Of a stretch of DNA of 64,000 nucleotides, positions 1 through 11,025 are shown piece after piece. Below the pieces are notes generated by a model. That model did no database searches. It was not told the DNA's origin and saw only the letters and a list, made by a program, of their open reading frames with translations. Source of the stretch: Euborellia annulipes (Eukaryota; Arthropoda; Insecta; Dermaptera; Anisolabididae); the NCBI GenBank assembly GCA_023213315.1, contig JAKCPI010005083.1:1-64000 (forward strand), written 5' to 3'. The stretch's first letter is position 1. Each line of letters begins with the position of its first letter. Both the position numbers and the translations under genes were made by a program.

Positions 1-82
1 GTGGACAGGGGTAGGGCCTAGTGAAATCACATTTTAAAAGTACATATTCAATAGATGATGTAAATTGGAGTCTAACAGAGAC
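1..82 (-). pseudogene. lola-type zinc-finger exon fragment cut by the left window edge
   Basis: Read on the minus strand, this stretch aligns in frame with the end of finger 1 and the start of finger 2 of the array exons: R-L-Q-F-T-S, then V-L-L-K-C-D, then R-P-Y-P-C-P at the edge. About four residues of the finger-1 helix are missing and the upstream CxxC of finger 1 is unrecognisable. The usual acceptor and N-terminal segment are absent. Sequence typical of the intron flank (from about 110) follows almost at once. I infer a 5'-truncated copy whose remaining fingers lie left of position 1, so the array continues outside the window. Confidence 0.6.
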
Positions 83-434
83 TAATTTAAAAGCTTATCT
101 AAAGAACACATTTAGGAGTTGTAACATACAACCTGAAGAAGACTAAAAAAGTAGAATAAAAAAAAACAACTTATTTAGAGAGAACTAATTTCATTGTTGT
201 TGTTAGAATGGTCCAATATTTATGATTTATAATTAAAAAAAAATGTTTTAGTTAAGTTTCAATGAGCACTCCACGCTTTTATTCTAAGTCATAATATTCA
301 ACAATTTTAACAACGTATTATCATTTTTAATCTATTTTAAATGTATTAAAAAAACTTTTATTGTTTTTATAAAATAATAGTTTTTTTTCTTTTTAATTAA
401 AATAAAGCTGATTACATAATCACATAAATATAAA

Positions 435-567
435 GTAAGTAAAATTATTTAGTATATGTGAGGTTTCACTAACAATAAGCTATAAATGAAAGAAATATTG
501 AATTTCGAACTCTATTTCTTTCATTTATAACTTAGTGAAACCTCACAGATACTAAATAATTTTACTT
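435..567. repeat. Inverted repeat, about 40 bp arms
   Basis: The left arm 'gtaaaattatttagtata' and 'tgaggtttcacta' is mirrored by 'tagtgaaacctca' and 'actaaataattttac' around an inner pair 'aaatgaaagaaat' / 'atttctttcattt'. It looks like a small foldback or MITE-like element in the array flank. No coding potential. Confidence 0.7.
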
Positions 568-1235
568 ATAAATGTTTCAAAGAAAACCTACCCCACTTTC
601 CCTTCAAACTATAAATATAAAATAGTCTATGTTATTCGGAAAAAAATTAATCAAATTTATTAACGACCCGCTTGGGGGCACTATCGGTGGATACGAACAA
701 ACAAACAAACACAATACAAATTTTAAAAATACAATGAGAACAAAACAAAATAGATATAGGTATGCCCATTTCACGTAAGCCACGAGATTAAGTGTAAATG
801 TCGAAATAAGCTAATATTAATAATCTTCTTCAGGGCTATGTTATCAAAAGTGGCAAAAAATATTAATGATTAAAACACAATATAGTTGTTTTTAGAAATT
901 CCAAATACCAAACATAGACTGAGTAAAAAGCATTTATTTTTAAATATCGAAGCAAATAAAAAACAATTGAGAAGCAAAACTTTGCACAAGAGGCACCTCT
1001 GTTTTACATCTCAAGTAAAATTAAATTCAAAAATCTGATATAGTGTTGAATATAAAGTGAAATGAAAAAAAAAAAGTAAAAAGGGGATCAACAGATATAC
1101 CATGGTAAATAAAAAAAAAATCTTCATAAACTAAGTGATTTTGTTTAAGAAAAAAAAATGGAGGTCCAAGTCAGACATTCACAGTGGTCGCAAACCTTTA
1201 CAAAAATTATAATACATTAAGTGCAGCAAGCAAAG
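568..1235. other. Non-coding array flank
   Basis: AT-rich sequence. From about 890 it matches the downstream block of the array unit, including a diverged copy of the 3' flank just beyond the stop of the next exon. The part near 640-770 is a diverged duplicate of about 2025-2150. I see no exon, tRNA or intact transposon. Confidence 0.5.
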
Positions 1236-1648
1236 TTAATTGGAATGTTTTCGTTTGATATGCACATTGAGGTTTGATTTCTTTTTACACGTATAAGTGC
1301 AAAAATTGCATTGAAATTTAGGCTCAACTCCACACATATCTTTTAAATGACGATTCAAATCTTTTTTATATTTATAATCACTATTACATTTGTGACAACG
1401 AAAGAATTCCTGTATCGAATCGTTATGAATAAAATTGATATGGCGTTTCATCCAAGTTTTATCAGTGAAAAACTTAGGGCAATGGGGACAGGCAAAGGGC
1501 CTATCCCGAGGGGTACATTTTAAAAATGTATGTTCGCTCAAATCGGTAGGTGGTGGGAATTGTAGTTCACATTTAGGCGAACGAGATTTCATTTCTTCAT
1601 GTCGATTTTCAGGGATGGCCATTAAATCATCATTAACCCAGATAGAAT
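1236..1648 (-). CDS. lola: lola-like alternative terminal exon, array copy 1
   Basis: A terminal exon for the zinc-finger end of a nuclear BTB transcription factor. It starts after the acceptor tttgtattttacag; two bases complete an Asp codon (residue 1 here). Finger 1 (about residues 24-45) is damaged, because the first Cys is Ser (S-P-K-C). Finger 2 has C54, C57, H70, H75. Finger 3 is C2HC (C85, C88, H101, C106). Finger 4 has C114, C117, H130, H135. The exon ends H-S-N-stop. Finger 2 helix positions -1, 2, 3, 6 are D, T, W, R, the most divergent set in the array; finger 4 position 6 is V. The finger 2/3 linker reads N-D-S-I-Q-E-F. The reading frame is intact. The lola assignment rests on the finger 3-4 pattern. 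Confidence 0.85.
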
Positions 1649-2203
1649 CTGTAAAATACAAATAAGGACTAGATTCAATTTAAAAACTTTTTTAGTGTTT
1701 AGAAATAAAAAAAAAATCGTTATTATAATTAATTTGGTACTGGAAAAAACTGGAGAAACCCAGGAATAGAAAGAACACATTTAAGAGTTGTAACATACAT
1801 AATTTTATTGTATTTTTATAAAATAAAATTACATAATTTTTTTTTAATTAATATAACGTTCATTACAGAATTACATAAAAATAAATATAAAGTATGTTAT
1901 ATATATAAATCTATAAATAAAATTTCTTGAGTTGAATGGCTGTAGGCCGTCGGCAACGAAATATAGATTTTTATTATTTATCCTGGCTGCTGATTCCTGA
2001 GAAGGCTCCCGTTTCTGTTTCTATAAATAAATTTCTTTACAATCCGCACGGAGGCCACAGTCCTCGGTGGATAGGCCTAACTAAACACAATACAAATTTA
2101 AATACTATAACCACAAAGATAACAAAAGAACAAAAAATATAAATAGGTGTACCCATTAAAATATAATATTATACTAAAAATCTGATCACAGATTCTTATA
2201 AAT

Positions 2204-2406
2204 ATAATCAAATAGGAAGAATAAAATGAGCAAGCAGCTAATTATATTTCATTTTATTAAAAAACCAGGGCCGACGTTTCGGTCACGTATGGGACCATCC
2301 TGGCCCTGAAGATGGTCCCATACGTGACCGAAACGTCGGCCCTGGTTTTTTAATAAAATGAAATATAATTAGCTGCTTGCTCATTTTATTCTTCCTATTT
2401 GATTAT
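2204..2406. repeat. Near-perfect long palindrome (gacgtttcgg family)
   Basis: Arms of about 95 bp run from 'ataatcaaataggaag' to 'gggaccatc' and back, with almost no loop. The core is 'gacgtttcgg', a 10-base variable spacer and 'gaccatc'; the right arm carries 'gatggtc' and 'ccgaaacgtc'. The same core recurs in about twenty other palindromes in this window, each with its own spacer. The part after the right arm, 'actcagctatatacctcc', resembles the ends of the copies near 42.66 and 43.34 kb. Confidence 0.9.
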
Positions 2407-2877
2407 CAACACTCAGCTATATACCTCCTTCATATAAATATAATAGAAAATAGACAAAAATAAAAATATCGCTACTTTTCCTTTTTATTTAGAGATATAA
2501 TATGTATAAATTGTCCAAAAAAATTAATAAGACATATCATAGTTGATTTTAGAAATTTCAATTTTTATTTGAATCAGATAAAGACAGAATAAAAACATTT
2601 TTTTTTTAAATATCGAACTGAATGAAAGCAAGGAAAAAACAAAAAAAGAAATGAGAAGCGAACATTTGCACTAGAGGCGAGATCTCTATCTGTGTGTTAA
2701 ATGTCAGGGACAAGAAATTAAATTAAAAAATTTCCTTTGAAGTGACTTTCAATAGAGCAAATAGTACAAAAATGAAAAAATTCTTCGTAATCTAAGAGAT
2801 TTTGTTAAAAAAGAATTATTCCACGTGCCAGTAAATTGTTTAGTGATGTCATAAACCTGCACAAAAAAATAAAATAC

Positions 2878-3266
2878 TTAATTGGAATGATTACGTTTGA
2901 TATGCCCTAGGAGATTTGATTTTTGTTTACACCGATAAGTGCAAAAATTGCAATTAAATTTAGGCTCAACGCCACATTCATCATTTAAATGACGTTTTAA
3001 ATCTTTTTTATATTTATAATCTCTATTACATTTGTGACAACGAAAGAGTTCCTGTATCGAGTCATGAATAGATTTGATATGGGCTTTTAGATGATGTTTC
3101 TCAATGAAACGCCTTGAGCAATGGGGACAGGCGAAGGGCCTATAGGTATCATATTTTAAAACTTTTTCTTTTAAATGAGTAGTTGTTGAGAATTCTAGTT
3201 TAGGACTTATTTCTTCACGTCGATTTTCAGGGATGCTCATTAACTCATCCTTAATCCAAATAGAAT
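2878..3266 (-). CDS. lola: lola-like alternative terminal exon, array copy 2
   Basis: It has the same acceptor and phase as its neighbours and starts D-S-I-W-I-K-D-E-L-M. Finger 1 is reduced to S-P-K-L-E-F...H with both early cysteines gone and several residues deleted. This makes the exon shorter than the 413-base copies. Fingers 2 (CPHC...H...H), 3 (CHKC...H...C) and 4 (CNFC...H...H) keep all ligands. Finger 2 contact positions are E, H, H, A; finger 3 has K, D, R; finger 4 has Q at -1 and G at 6. The Asn before D-S-I-Q in the finger 2/3 linker is missing. Ends H-S-N-stop. Probably functional as a three-finger end. Confidence 0.85.
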
Positions 3267-3917
3267 CTGTAAAATACAAATAAAGACAAGATTTAATTTA
3301 GAAATTTGTTAGGATGTCTTTAAAAAAAATACAAATTTAGTTATTTTATATAAAAAATAATTAACTTGCTACTGGATTTTAAGGATGAGATGATGTTCTT
3401 TAACAATCAGCAATTTCCAATGAAAAAAAAATGTTATAAAAAATTCTCGAAAGCCAAGAGTCCAAAGGTAAACGATGTATTAAGAAGATAAGTTTATCAC
3501 ATTTTTAAATGATTCTCGTAAATCAAATTTAAGGGAAAATAAAATTAACGACACTTTTCCTTCTTCTTCGGGAATATGATATAAAAAAATGGCAAAAAAA
3601 AAAAAAATAAATAAATAAATAAAATATAACATGGTTTGTTTAAGAAATTTCATTTTTTATTTGAACCAGTTATTGACAAAATAAAATCATTTATTTTTAT
3701 ATACCGAAATCAAATGGAAGCAAGGGAAAAAAGAAAAATGATTACAAAAATTTGCTATAGAGTTGAAAGTGAATTTAAATAGAACTTAAGGTTAAACAAA
3801 TTTAAACAAAAAAAAAATTATTGCCAAAGTGATTTTGTTAAAAAAAAAATAAGAATTAATCCACGTGACAGTCAAGTCATCCAATGAAGTCTCAAACCTG
3901 CACAAAAAATAAAATAC

Positions 3918-4321
3918 TTAATTGAAATGTTTACGTTTGATATGTGCTGTAAGGTTTGATTTCTTTTTACACCTATATGTGCAAAAATCACATTGAAATT
4001 TAGGCTCAACGCCACATTCATCCTTTAAATGTCGTGTCAAATCAGTTTTATATTTATAATCTTTATTACATTTGTGACAACGAAAGATTTCCTGTATCGA
4101 GTCGTTATGAATAGAATTGATATGCCCTTTAAGGTTATGTTTCTCCGTGAAACGCCTATGGCAATGGGGACAGGCGAAGGGCTTATAAGTATCCCATTTT
4201 AAAACTCTATGTTCTTTTAAATGAGTAGTTGTTGAGAATTCTAGTATAGGACTACGAAATTTCATATCTTCACGTCGATTTTCAGGGATGGTCATTAACT
4301 CATCATAAACCCCGATAGGAT
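3918..4321 (-). CDS. lola: lola-like alternative terminal exon, array copy 3
   Basis: Acceptor tttgtattttacag, phase as in the other copies. It starts D-P-I-G-V-Y-D-E-L, the second N-terminal subtype of the array. Finger 1 has no ligand cysteines left: S-P-I-L replaces CxxC, and the final Cys is Trp. Fingers 2, 3 and 4 are intact. Finger 2 helix is E, H, N, G; finger 3 is T, D, R; finger 4 has A at 6. Ends H-F-N-stop. The exon lies only about 230 bases downstream of the stop of copy 4 on the minus strand, so the spacer must hold the 3' end of copy 4 as well as the branch point and acceptor of this copy. Confidence 0.85.
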
Positions 4322-4551
4322 CTGTAAAATACAAATATAGACTAGATTTAATTTTTATATAAAAAAAAAATGATTAATTTGCTACTGGAAAAAACTGGAG
4401 AACCCCAAGAACAAAGAGAACACATTTAAGTTGTACCATAGATATAAACCAAGAAATAAAAATATAATTGAAAAAAAAAAGAAAAATAATTATTCCAGGT
4501 GCGGTGCAGGTCATCGAGTGATGTTACAAATCTGTACCAAAAATAAAATAC

Positions 4552-4955
4552 TTAATTGGAATGTTTACATTTGAGATGCTTTATGAGATTTGAATTTTGT
4601 TTACAGCAATAAGTGCAAAAATTGCAATTAAATTTAGGCTCAACGCCGCATTCATCATTTAAATGACGTTTCAAATCTTTTTTATGTTTATAATCTCTAT
4701 TACATTTGTGACAAAGAAAGATTTCCTGTATCGAGTCCTGAATAGAATTGATATGGCCTTTTAGGTGATGTTTCATATTGAAACGCAAAGGGCAGTGAGG
4801 ACAGGCATAGGGCCTGGAGGCATCACCACATTTTAAAACTAAATGTTCGCTTAAATGAGTAGTTGTTGAGAATTCTAGTTTAGGACTACAAAATTTCATT
4901 TGTTCACGTCGATTTTCAGCGACAGGCATTAACTCATCATAAATCCCGAGAGGAT
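4552..4955 (-). CDS. lola: lola-like alternative terminal exon, array copy 4, finger 2 damaged
   Basis: The acceptor here is agtattttacag, with a TAG where other copies have TTG. An upstream in-frame start is therefore impossible and entry by splicing is the only reading. It starts D-P-L-G-I-Y-D-E-L-M-P-V. Finger 1 keeps one early Cys only (F-C-S-P-K-L). Finger 2 ends S-I-Q-D instead of S-I-H-N-D, so the last zinc-binding His is lost through a short deletion. Fingers 3 and 4 retain their ligands. Finger 2 helix is M, H, H, G; finger 3 has His at -1 and K, D, R; finger 4 has N at 1 and K at 6. The open frame suggests it may still supply a two-finger end. Confidence 0.8.
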
Positions 4956-6507
4956 CTGTAAAATACTAGACTAGATTTAATTTATTTTAGTGTTTAGAAA
5001 TTAAAAAAAAAAATTCGTTATTTTATATAAAAAATAATTCATTTTCTACTGTAAAAACCTGAAGAACCCCAAGAACAGAAAGAACACATTTAAGAGTTGT
5101 AACATTCATCCTGAACAAAGCTAAAAAAATAAAAGTAGAATTAAAAATAAATTCTTTTATTTAAAATGGACTGAAAAGAGAGAAAAAATGTCAAAATTGT
5201 AGAAACGTAAAATAAAAGCGTAGAGAGTTCATTGAAAGTTTGAAGAAATATCTATTCTTTGAAATTCGGACGTCAAAAAAATTACTCTGGGAGAATCCGG
5301 CAACGGGTAGCAGTTACGATATATAGCAGTTAAATATAATTTATATGTTAATTTTGTCAAATATTCATGATGTGAAATAAAAGCTTGGGTCTTGGCTTCA
5401 TTGATAGTTTAAGAAGTAATCTATTCTTTGACCAACGGAATTCGAAAAAAATTGGAATATTTATTTATTACTCTTTGATTTGGAAGGGCTGAAGTATTCG
5501 TATTTTTAAATGCTTTTATTCACATTACAGAAACGCAACAAATTTATAGAATTATAACAGAATTTTTTTTTCTCAAACACTATTTTAAGTAGTTTCAATA
5601 AGCACGCTTTGCTTTTATTTTAAGTCATAAATATTCAACAATTTTTAAAAGCAACATATTTCCTTCTTTTTAGTTCGTTTTAAACGAAAGCGTTTAAAAA
5701 TTTATTGCATTATTATATAAAAAATAGATACAAAAAAATTATTATATATAAAGTGCTAGCCAATTCCTGTCCCTGTGCCTCATCTCTCGCTGAATGGCCA
5801 AAGTTACAGGAAGTGAAAGTCAGAGTGGGAAATTTAAAACTTTAAGTGAGAGAGAATTTAAAATTTCGAAACAGTGAGCAAGAATAAATTTGATGCATAT
5901 GATCGCCGAAGGTCCAGGGGGAGTAGACCCCTGGCAAGGGCTTTATCAGTTGTTAATAGATAAAACATAACACAAATGGTTTTAGAAATTTAAATTTTTA
6001 TTTGAACCAATAAAATAATTATTTTTAAAAATCGAACTGAAATAGAGGATGGGAAAAACAGAAAAATAATTACAAATGTTAACGATTAGTCTGAGGAAGA
6101 ATAAAAAAAAATTTGTAAATGTTTTTTTTTTTATTATTAAAAGAAGCTCACAGCTCATGTTTTATTAACAAATTTTTTGAAATGACTTTGACAGGCATCT
6201 AAGAACCCTCTCTAAATAAATTCAATATAAATTTAATTTAGAAAAACAATTAAAAAGATAACACTATTACAGAAATCTATACCTCTATGTCTCAGTGAAA
6301 ATTAAATTTAAAAATTTGTCATAGTATTGAAGGAACTTTCAATAGAACCTCAGATGAAAAAATGAGAGATTAAGCATATGTGCTGGTAAATTAAAAAAAA
6401 AATCTTCATAACCTAAGTGATTTTGTTAAAAGAAAAAAAAAAAGAATTATTCAAAGTGCCAGTCAGTCATCCATTAATGTCACAAACCAGCTCAAAAAAT
6501 AAAATAG
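4956..6507. other. Non-coding array spacer
   Basis: Contains two imperfect copies of the upstream block (about 5040-5290 and 5340-5530) and an inverted piece of it near 5585-5650. An unrelated, less AT-rich stretch lies at about 5755-5960, with 'ccaggggga' facing 'acccctggc'; I cannot assign it. The downstream block follows from about 5975. No exon is visible. Confidence 0.5.
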
Positions 6508-6902
6508 TTAATGGGAATGTATACGTTTGATATGTGCTAAAAGGTTTGATTTCTTTTTGCACTTATAAGTGCAAAAAATGCATTGAAATTTAGGCTCAAC
6601 TCCACACATATCCTTTAAATGACGATTCAAATCATTTTTATATTTATATTCTCTATTACATTTGTGACAGCGAAAGTATTCCAGTATCGAATCGTTATGA
6701 ATATGACTGATATGACGTTTTATGCTTTTTTTACAAGAGAAACGCGAAGGGCAATGAGGACAGGTGTAGGGTTTAGACCTATTATATTTTAAATCTATAA
6801 GATCTCTTAAATAATTAGTTGTTGAAAATTCGAGGTTAGAACTCATATCTTCACGTCGATATTCAGGGATGGTCATTAACTCATCAAAAAACCCAATAGG
6901 AT
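6508..6902 (-). CDS. lola: lola-like alternative terminal exon, array copy 5
   Basis: The acceptor is tttgtattttgcag. It starts D-P-I-G-F-F-D-E-L-M. Finger 1 has been erased: the region reads S-S-N-L-E-F with no CxxC, and no final Cys. Finger 2 (CPHC, H, H) is intact with helix C, K, S, R and an unusual Cys at -1. Finger 3 (CHKC, H, C) has N, D, R. Finger 4 (CIFC, H, H) has A at 6. Ends I-H-S-H-stop, whereas most copies end H-S-N. Three working fingers are likely. The finger 2/3 linker has L for Q and Y for I, so this is one of the more diverged full-length copies. Confidence 0.85.
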
Positions 6903-7274
6903 CTGCAAAATACAAATATAGACAAGATTTAATTTAAAAATGTATTTGGCGTTAAGAAATAAAAAAAAAAAACGTTATTTTATATACAAAAAAATAATTA
7001 ATTTTCTACTGGAAAAAACTGGAGAACTTCAAGAAAAGAGAGAACACATTTAAGAGTTGTAACAAACATAATAAGAAGACAAAAAAATAAAAGTAGCATT
7101 TAAAAAAATGCTTTTATTTAAAATGAACTCAAAAGAGAAAAATGATGTTAAAATTTTCGAATATTTATAACTTCAAATAAAAGCGTGGAGAGTGCATTTA
7201 AAGTTTAAAGCATTATCTATTCTTCAAACCCAGGAATGTCGAAAAAAATTACAATATATTTTTATTATTCTTTG

Positions 7275-7350
7275 ATTCGAGTAGTTGCTGAAATGATTGC
7301 AGTTACACAATGCCGAACGCGGCAAAACTTCGGGTGGGTGACTCCAAGAA
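7275..7350 (+). repeat. 5S rRNA-like fragment (possible SINE3 remnant)
   Basis: The words 'gccgaacgcggc' and 'cttcgggtgggtgactcc' resemble the 3' half of 5S rRNA, where an AACGCGG word is followed by a G-rich GGGTGAC segment. A related piece lies at a similar place in another unit near 10440-10545, and a third at 49506-49620. Likely an old 5S-derived SINE rather than a working 5S gene, since the 5' half is absent. Confidence 0.4.
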
Positions 7351-7922
7351 ATAAAGCAACAGCAAGAGTAAACATCTTATTAACCTAATAATTTATGTAT
7401 AACAACATTTTTAAATCAGATTCTAATCAAATCGAAAATAACGCGACATTTCCTTCTTCGAGGCTATGATATAAAAAATGGCCAAAAAAATTTTAATAAA
7501 TAAAACATAACATGGTTTGTTTTAAAAAATGGAATTTTTATTTGAACTAAACATAAACATTTGTTTTTATTATAAAAAAGTAAAAAATAATTACAAATAA
7601 TTTTATTATTAAAACTAAGGTAATATTTTATTAATAAATTTTTTAGCAGATATCTAAGAACCTTTTCTAACATATAAATTTAATTTATAAAAATAATTGT
7701 GAAGTAAACACTTGTAGAAGAGGCGAGATCCCTACCTCTGTGATATATCTCAGGTAAAAGAAAAATAAATTTAAAATATAGTGGTGAAGTGACTTTAAAT
7801 TGAACCTCAGATGAAAAAGAGCAGGTTAAACATTTAAATTAAAAAAAAAAAAAAAATCATGATCTAAGCGACCGCGTTAAAAAATAAAATTTTTCAAGGT
7901 GCCAGTAAGTCATCCAGTGATG

Positions 7923-9552
7923 TCGCCGGGGTGGTGACAGAGAAATAATATGAAATTTCCCTGATAATTCCTGGTTACCCAAGCAGAAATTTTTCTTTTT
8001 TTCCATGATTTAAAAATTTTATTCGCGTAATTAAGATGTCTAAAGTTTTGATTAAAGTTGTATTTTTTGATCTTTTTCTCAACACCCGCCTACAGCGGAT
8101 CCTCATCTTTTCTTTATTATAAAAAGACAATTATTTTTACTACTATTCCAATCCAGTGCCTGCTTGTTTACAATATATAAATGCAAGAATACAAAAATAT
8201 TTCTTTATACATTTCCTATGGGAGAAATAGTAATTTAAGAAATTAATAATTCAAAAAGTTATAGGAATTTCGGGGCCCGAGTATTTTTCCTGGACTCTCC
8301 ATAACGTCCTTTATAAGACTGCAAAATTTCGTTTCAAAATTCCAACGAGAAGTTGGTCAACAGAGCGTGACACACGGACAGACAGAGAGACGGACAATCG
8401 CCGCTATTATATATATAAATTAATGATTAATAACAATTAAAAAAATTTTGGAGTTAATTACTCGGGATTTTTTTAATTATTTTATTAGAGGTTATCTTTC
8501 TGCACTAAATGACATCTCATTTAGTCTGATCTGATTAGCCGTTCGGAATCTACAGGTGTTTAAAATTTCGAAAAACGAAATCCCGCCGAGTGCTCTCATG
8601 CGGTAAAATGACCTCATATCAAAAAAAAGAAAAAAGCCCTGGGGGTATTGAACCACTCTTTCTAAAACTATATTTAGATTTAATGTAGCTTTTATAATCA
8701 AGTCGCTATGCGTTGCACAATTAGAGCTATTTTTAGATATTTTTTTGCCTAAAAAATGAGGTTTTTCGAGAAAAAACCAATTTTGGAGTTAATTACTCGG
8801 GATTTTTTTATTTATTCTATTAGAGGTTTTCTTTCTGCACCAAATGACATCTCATGTAGTCTGATCTGATTAGCCGTTCGGAATCTACAGGGGTTTAAAA
8901 TTTTGAAAAACGAAATCCCGCCGAGTGTTCTCATGCGGTAAAATGACGTCATATCAAAAAAAAGAAAAAAAGCCCTGGGGGTATTGAACCACTCTTTCTA
9001 AAACTATATTTAGATTTAATGTAGCTTTTATGGTCAAGTCCCTATGCGTTGCACAAGTAGGGCTATTTTTCGATATTTTTTTGCCTAAAAAATGAGGTTT
9101 TTCGAGAAAAAAACAATCTTGGAGTTAATTACTCGGGATTTTTTTATTTATTGTATTAGAGGTTTTCTTTCTGCACCAAATGACATCCCATTTAGTCTGA
9201 TCTGATTAGCCGTTCAGAATCTACAGGGGTTTAAACTTTCAAATTAGAATTTACCGCAGCGCGGTAAAATAAAATGATAGGAAAAAATAAATGGTGAAAT
9301 CTTTAGCTGAAAACTCATGCTTTCTAACCGTATATTTCTCATAATTATACCTCTTAAGACAGAGGAGTTATTCAAGCCAATAAACTTTTTCGTGCAAGCC
9401 CCTCTAACATGCCACTATAGACACATGATTTGTAAGACGTTGTCACGTCAAAAAAAAACTAATTTCAAATAGCTTTAGAAGGCGCGATAAAGTTTCCTGA
9501 TGCTTTTCAAAATTCCTTAAAATTTCCATGATAATTCCCGGTTCCATTAAAT
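7923..9552. mobile_element. Inserted element splitting an array unit
   Basis: The 3' block of a unit is followed normally up to 'catccagtgatgtc' near 7922 and resumes at about 9553 just before the stop of the next exon. The inserted 1.6 kb has related ends: 'gaaatttccctgataattcc' near the left and 'aaatttccatgataattccc' near the right. It contains a 335-base tandem repeat and the phrase 'ggacagacagagagacggac'. No transposase frame is visible. The type is unknown. Confidence 0.55.
8446..9240. repeat. 335-base tandem repeat, about 2.4 copies
   Basis: The phrase 'gagttaattactcgggattt' starts at 8451, 8786 and 9122, a period of 335-336 bases. Each copy carries 'gcaccaaatgacatc' or a variant, 'tgattagccgttcggaatct' and 'gccctgggggtattgaacca'. 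The third copy breaks off after about 115 bases. The copies differ at only a few positions, so the amplification is recent relative to the surrounding array. Confidence 0.85.
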
Positions 9553-9577
9553 ACCCTGGCCACCCAAAATACAATAC

Positions 9578-9990
9578 TTAATTGGAATGTTTACGTTTGA
9601 TATGCCCTGTGAGGGATGATTTCTTTTTACACTTATAAGTGCAAAAAATGCAATGAAATTTAGGCTCAACTCCGCATTCATAATTTAAATGACGATTCAA
9701 ATCTTTTTTATATTTATAATCTCTATTACATTTGTGACAACGAAAGATTTCCTGTATCGAGTCGTTATGAATAGAATTGATATGGGGTTTTATGTTATAT
9801 TTCTCATTGAAACGAGCAGGGCAATGGGGACAGGCATAGGGCTTATCCCACGGAGTACATTTTAAAACTATATGTTCATTTAAATCAGTAGTTGATGTGA
9901 ATTGTAGTCTACATTTAGGACAACGAAATTTCATTTCTTCACGTCGATTTTCAGGGATGGTCATTAACTCATAATTAAACCAGATAGAAT
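9578..9990 (-). CDS. lola: lola-like alternative terminal exon, array copy 6, four intact fingers
   Basis: Standard acceptor and phase; starts D-S-I-W-F-N-Y-E-L. All four fingers keep their ligands. Finger 1 is C2HC (C24, C27, H40, C45), finger 2 C2H2 (C54, C57, H70, H75), finger 3 C2HC (C85, C88, H101, C106) and finger 4 C2H2 (C114, C117, H130, H135). Finger 2 helix is E, Y, N, P, with Pro at position 6 being unusual. Finger 3 is K, D, R. Finger 4 has Ser at 3 and Gly at 6. Ends H-S-N-stop. It is one of four copies with a complete finger 1 and so probably close to the ancestral layout. Confidence 0.88.
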
Positions 9991-10439
9991 CTGTAAAATA
10001 CAAATATAGACAAGATTTAATTCAAAAAGATATTTAGTGTTTAGAAATTAAAAAAAAAAAAAAATGGTTATTTTATATGAAAAAATAATTGATTTTCTAC
10101 TGGAAAAAACTGGAGAACCCCAAGAAAAAAAGAACAGATTTAAGAGTTGTAACATACATAATGAAGAAGACAAAAAAAAGTAGCATTTAAAAAATGTTTT
10201 TATATAAAATGAACTCAAAAGAATAAAGTTAAAATTGTCGAATGTTTATTTATAACTTAAAATAAAAGCGTGGAGAGTTCATTGAAAGTTTAAAGAATTA
10301 TCTATTCTTCACCCCTTCAAACGTCGAAAAAATTACAATATATTTTACTCTTTGATTCAAAAGGGTCCAAGTATTTTGTATTTTTAACATTTCAAATTTA
10401 TATCAGAACAAGTTTTTTGCTCCAAAACTATATTTTAAA

Positions 10440-10545
10440 TGCCTAGGGTGGACAACTGGTAAGAGAAGCAGTTACTGAAATGATTGCAGTTAAGCAATAC
10501 TGAACGAGGCGAGTGACCCGAGTGACGGACGAGTCGGCAGCATAT
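10440..10545 (+). repeat. 5S rRNA-like fragment in a second unit
   Basis: 'gcagttaagcaatactgaac' resembles the 5S segment with GTTAAGCAAC followed by GAAC, and the upstream 'gcagttactgaaatgattg' matches the sequence at 7280. The insertion is therefore shared by two units and predates their duplication. The rest of the 5S gene is absent. Confidence 0.4.
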
Positions 10546-11025
10546 GGAACGTCTCCTGAATAAATTATCAATAAATTGAAGAGAAAATAAAAATATCGCA
10601 TCTTTCTCTTCTTCGTGGATATAAAAAATGTCCAAAGAAAATTTTAATAAATAAAACATAACATGGTTTGTTTTATAAATTTCAATTTTTATTTGAACCA
10701 AACATCGAATAAAAACATTTATTTTTATATATCGGAATGAAATTAAAGAAAAAAAAAAATTAAATAATTACAAATAGTTTTATTATTAAAACAAGGGTAA
10801 TATTTTATTAACAAATTTTTTTAAACGTCTCTAAGAGACATCTAAAAACGTCATTTAAATAAATTGAACGTATAAATTTAATTTAGAAAAGCAATTGTAA
10901 AAAAAACTCTTGGACAAGAAGCGAGATCTCTACCTGTGTGCTACATCTCAGGTACAAGAAAATTCAATTTCAAATATAGTGCTATAGTGTTGAAGTGACA
11001 TTAAATAGAACTTCAGATGAAAAAA

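Noticed and set aside
1649..1661. A start codon reading TTG-TAT-TTT-ACA just upstream of most array exons
   Set aside because: It is part of the recurring sequence tttgtattttacag, a normal splice acceptor. Copies at 4552 and 20923 have TAG or TCT at that place, so it is not used as a start.
1435..1665. Open frames on the plus strand opposite the zinc-finger exons (also at 12028, 22569, 27953, 35210)
   Set aside because: They mirror conserved finger codons, show no protein family features and have no splice context.
7275..7350. A 5S rRNA gene
   Set aside because: Only a part similar to the 3' half is present and it is embedded in array sequence.
8446..9240. A CRISPR array
   Set aside because: The repeats are 335 bases long, contiguous and without spacers, in eukaryotic DNA.
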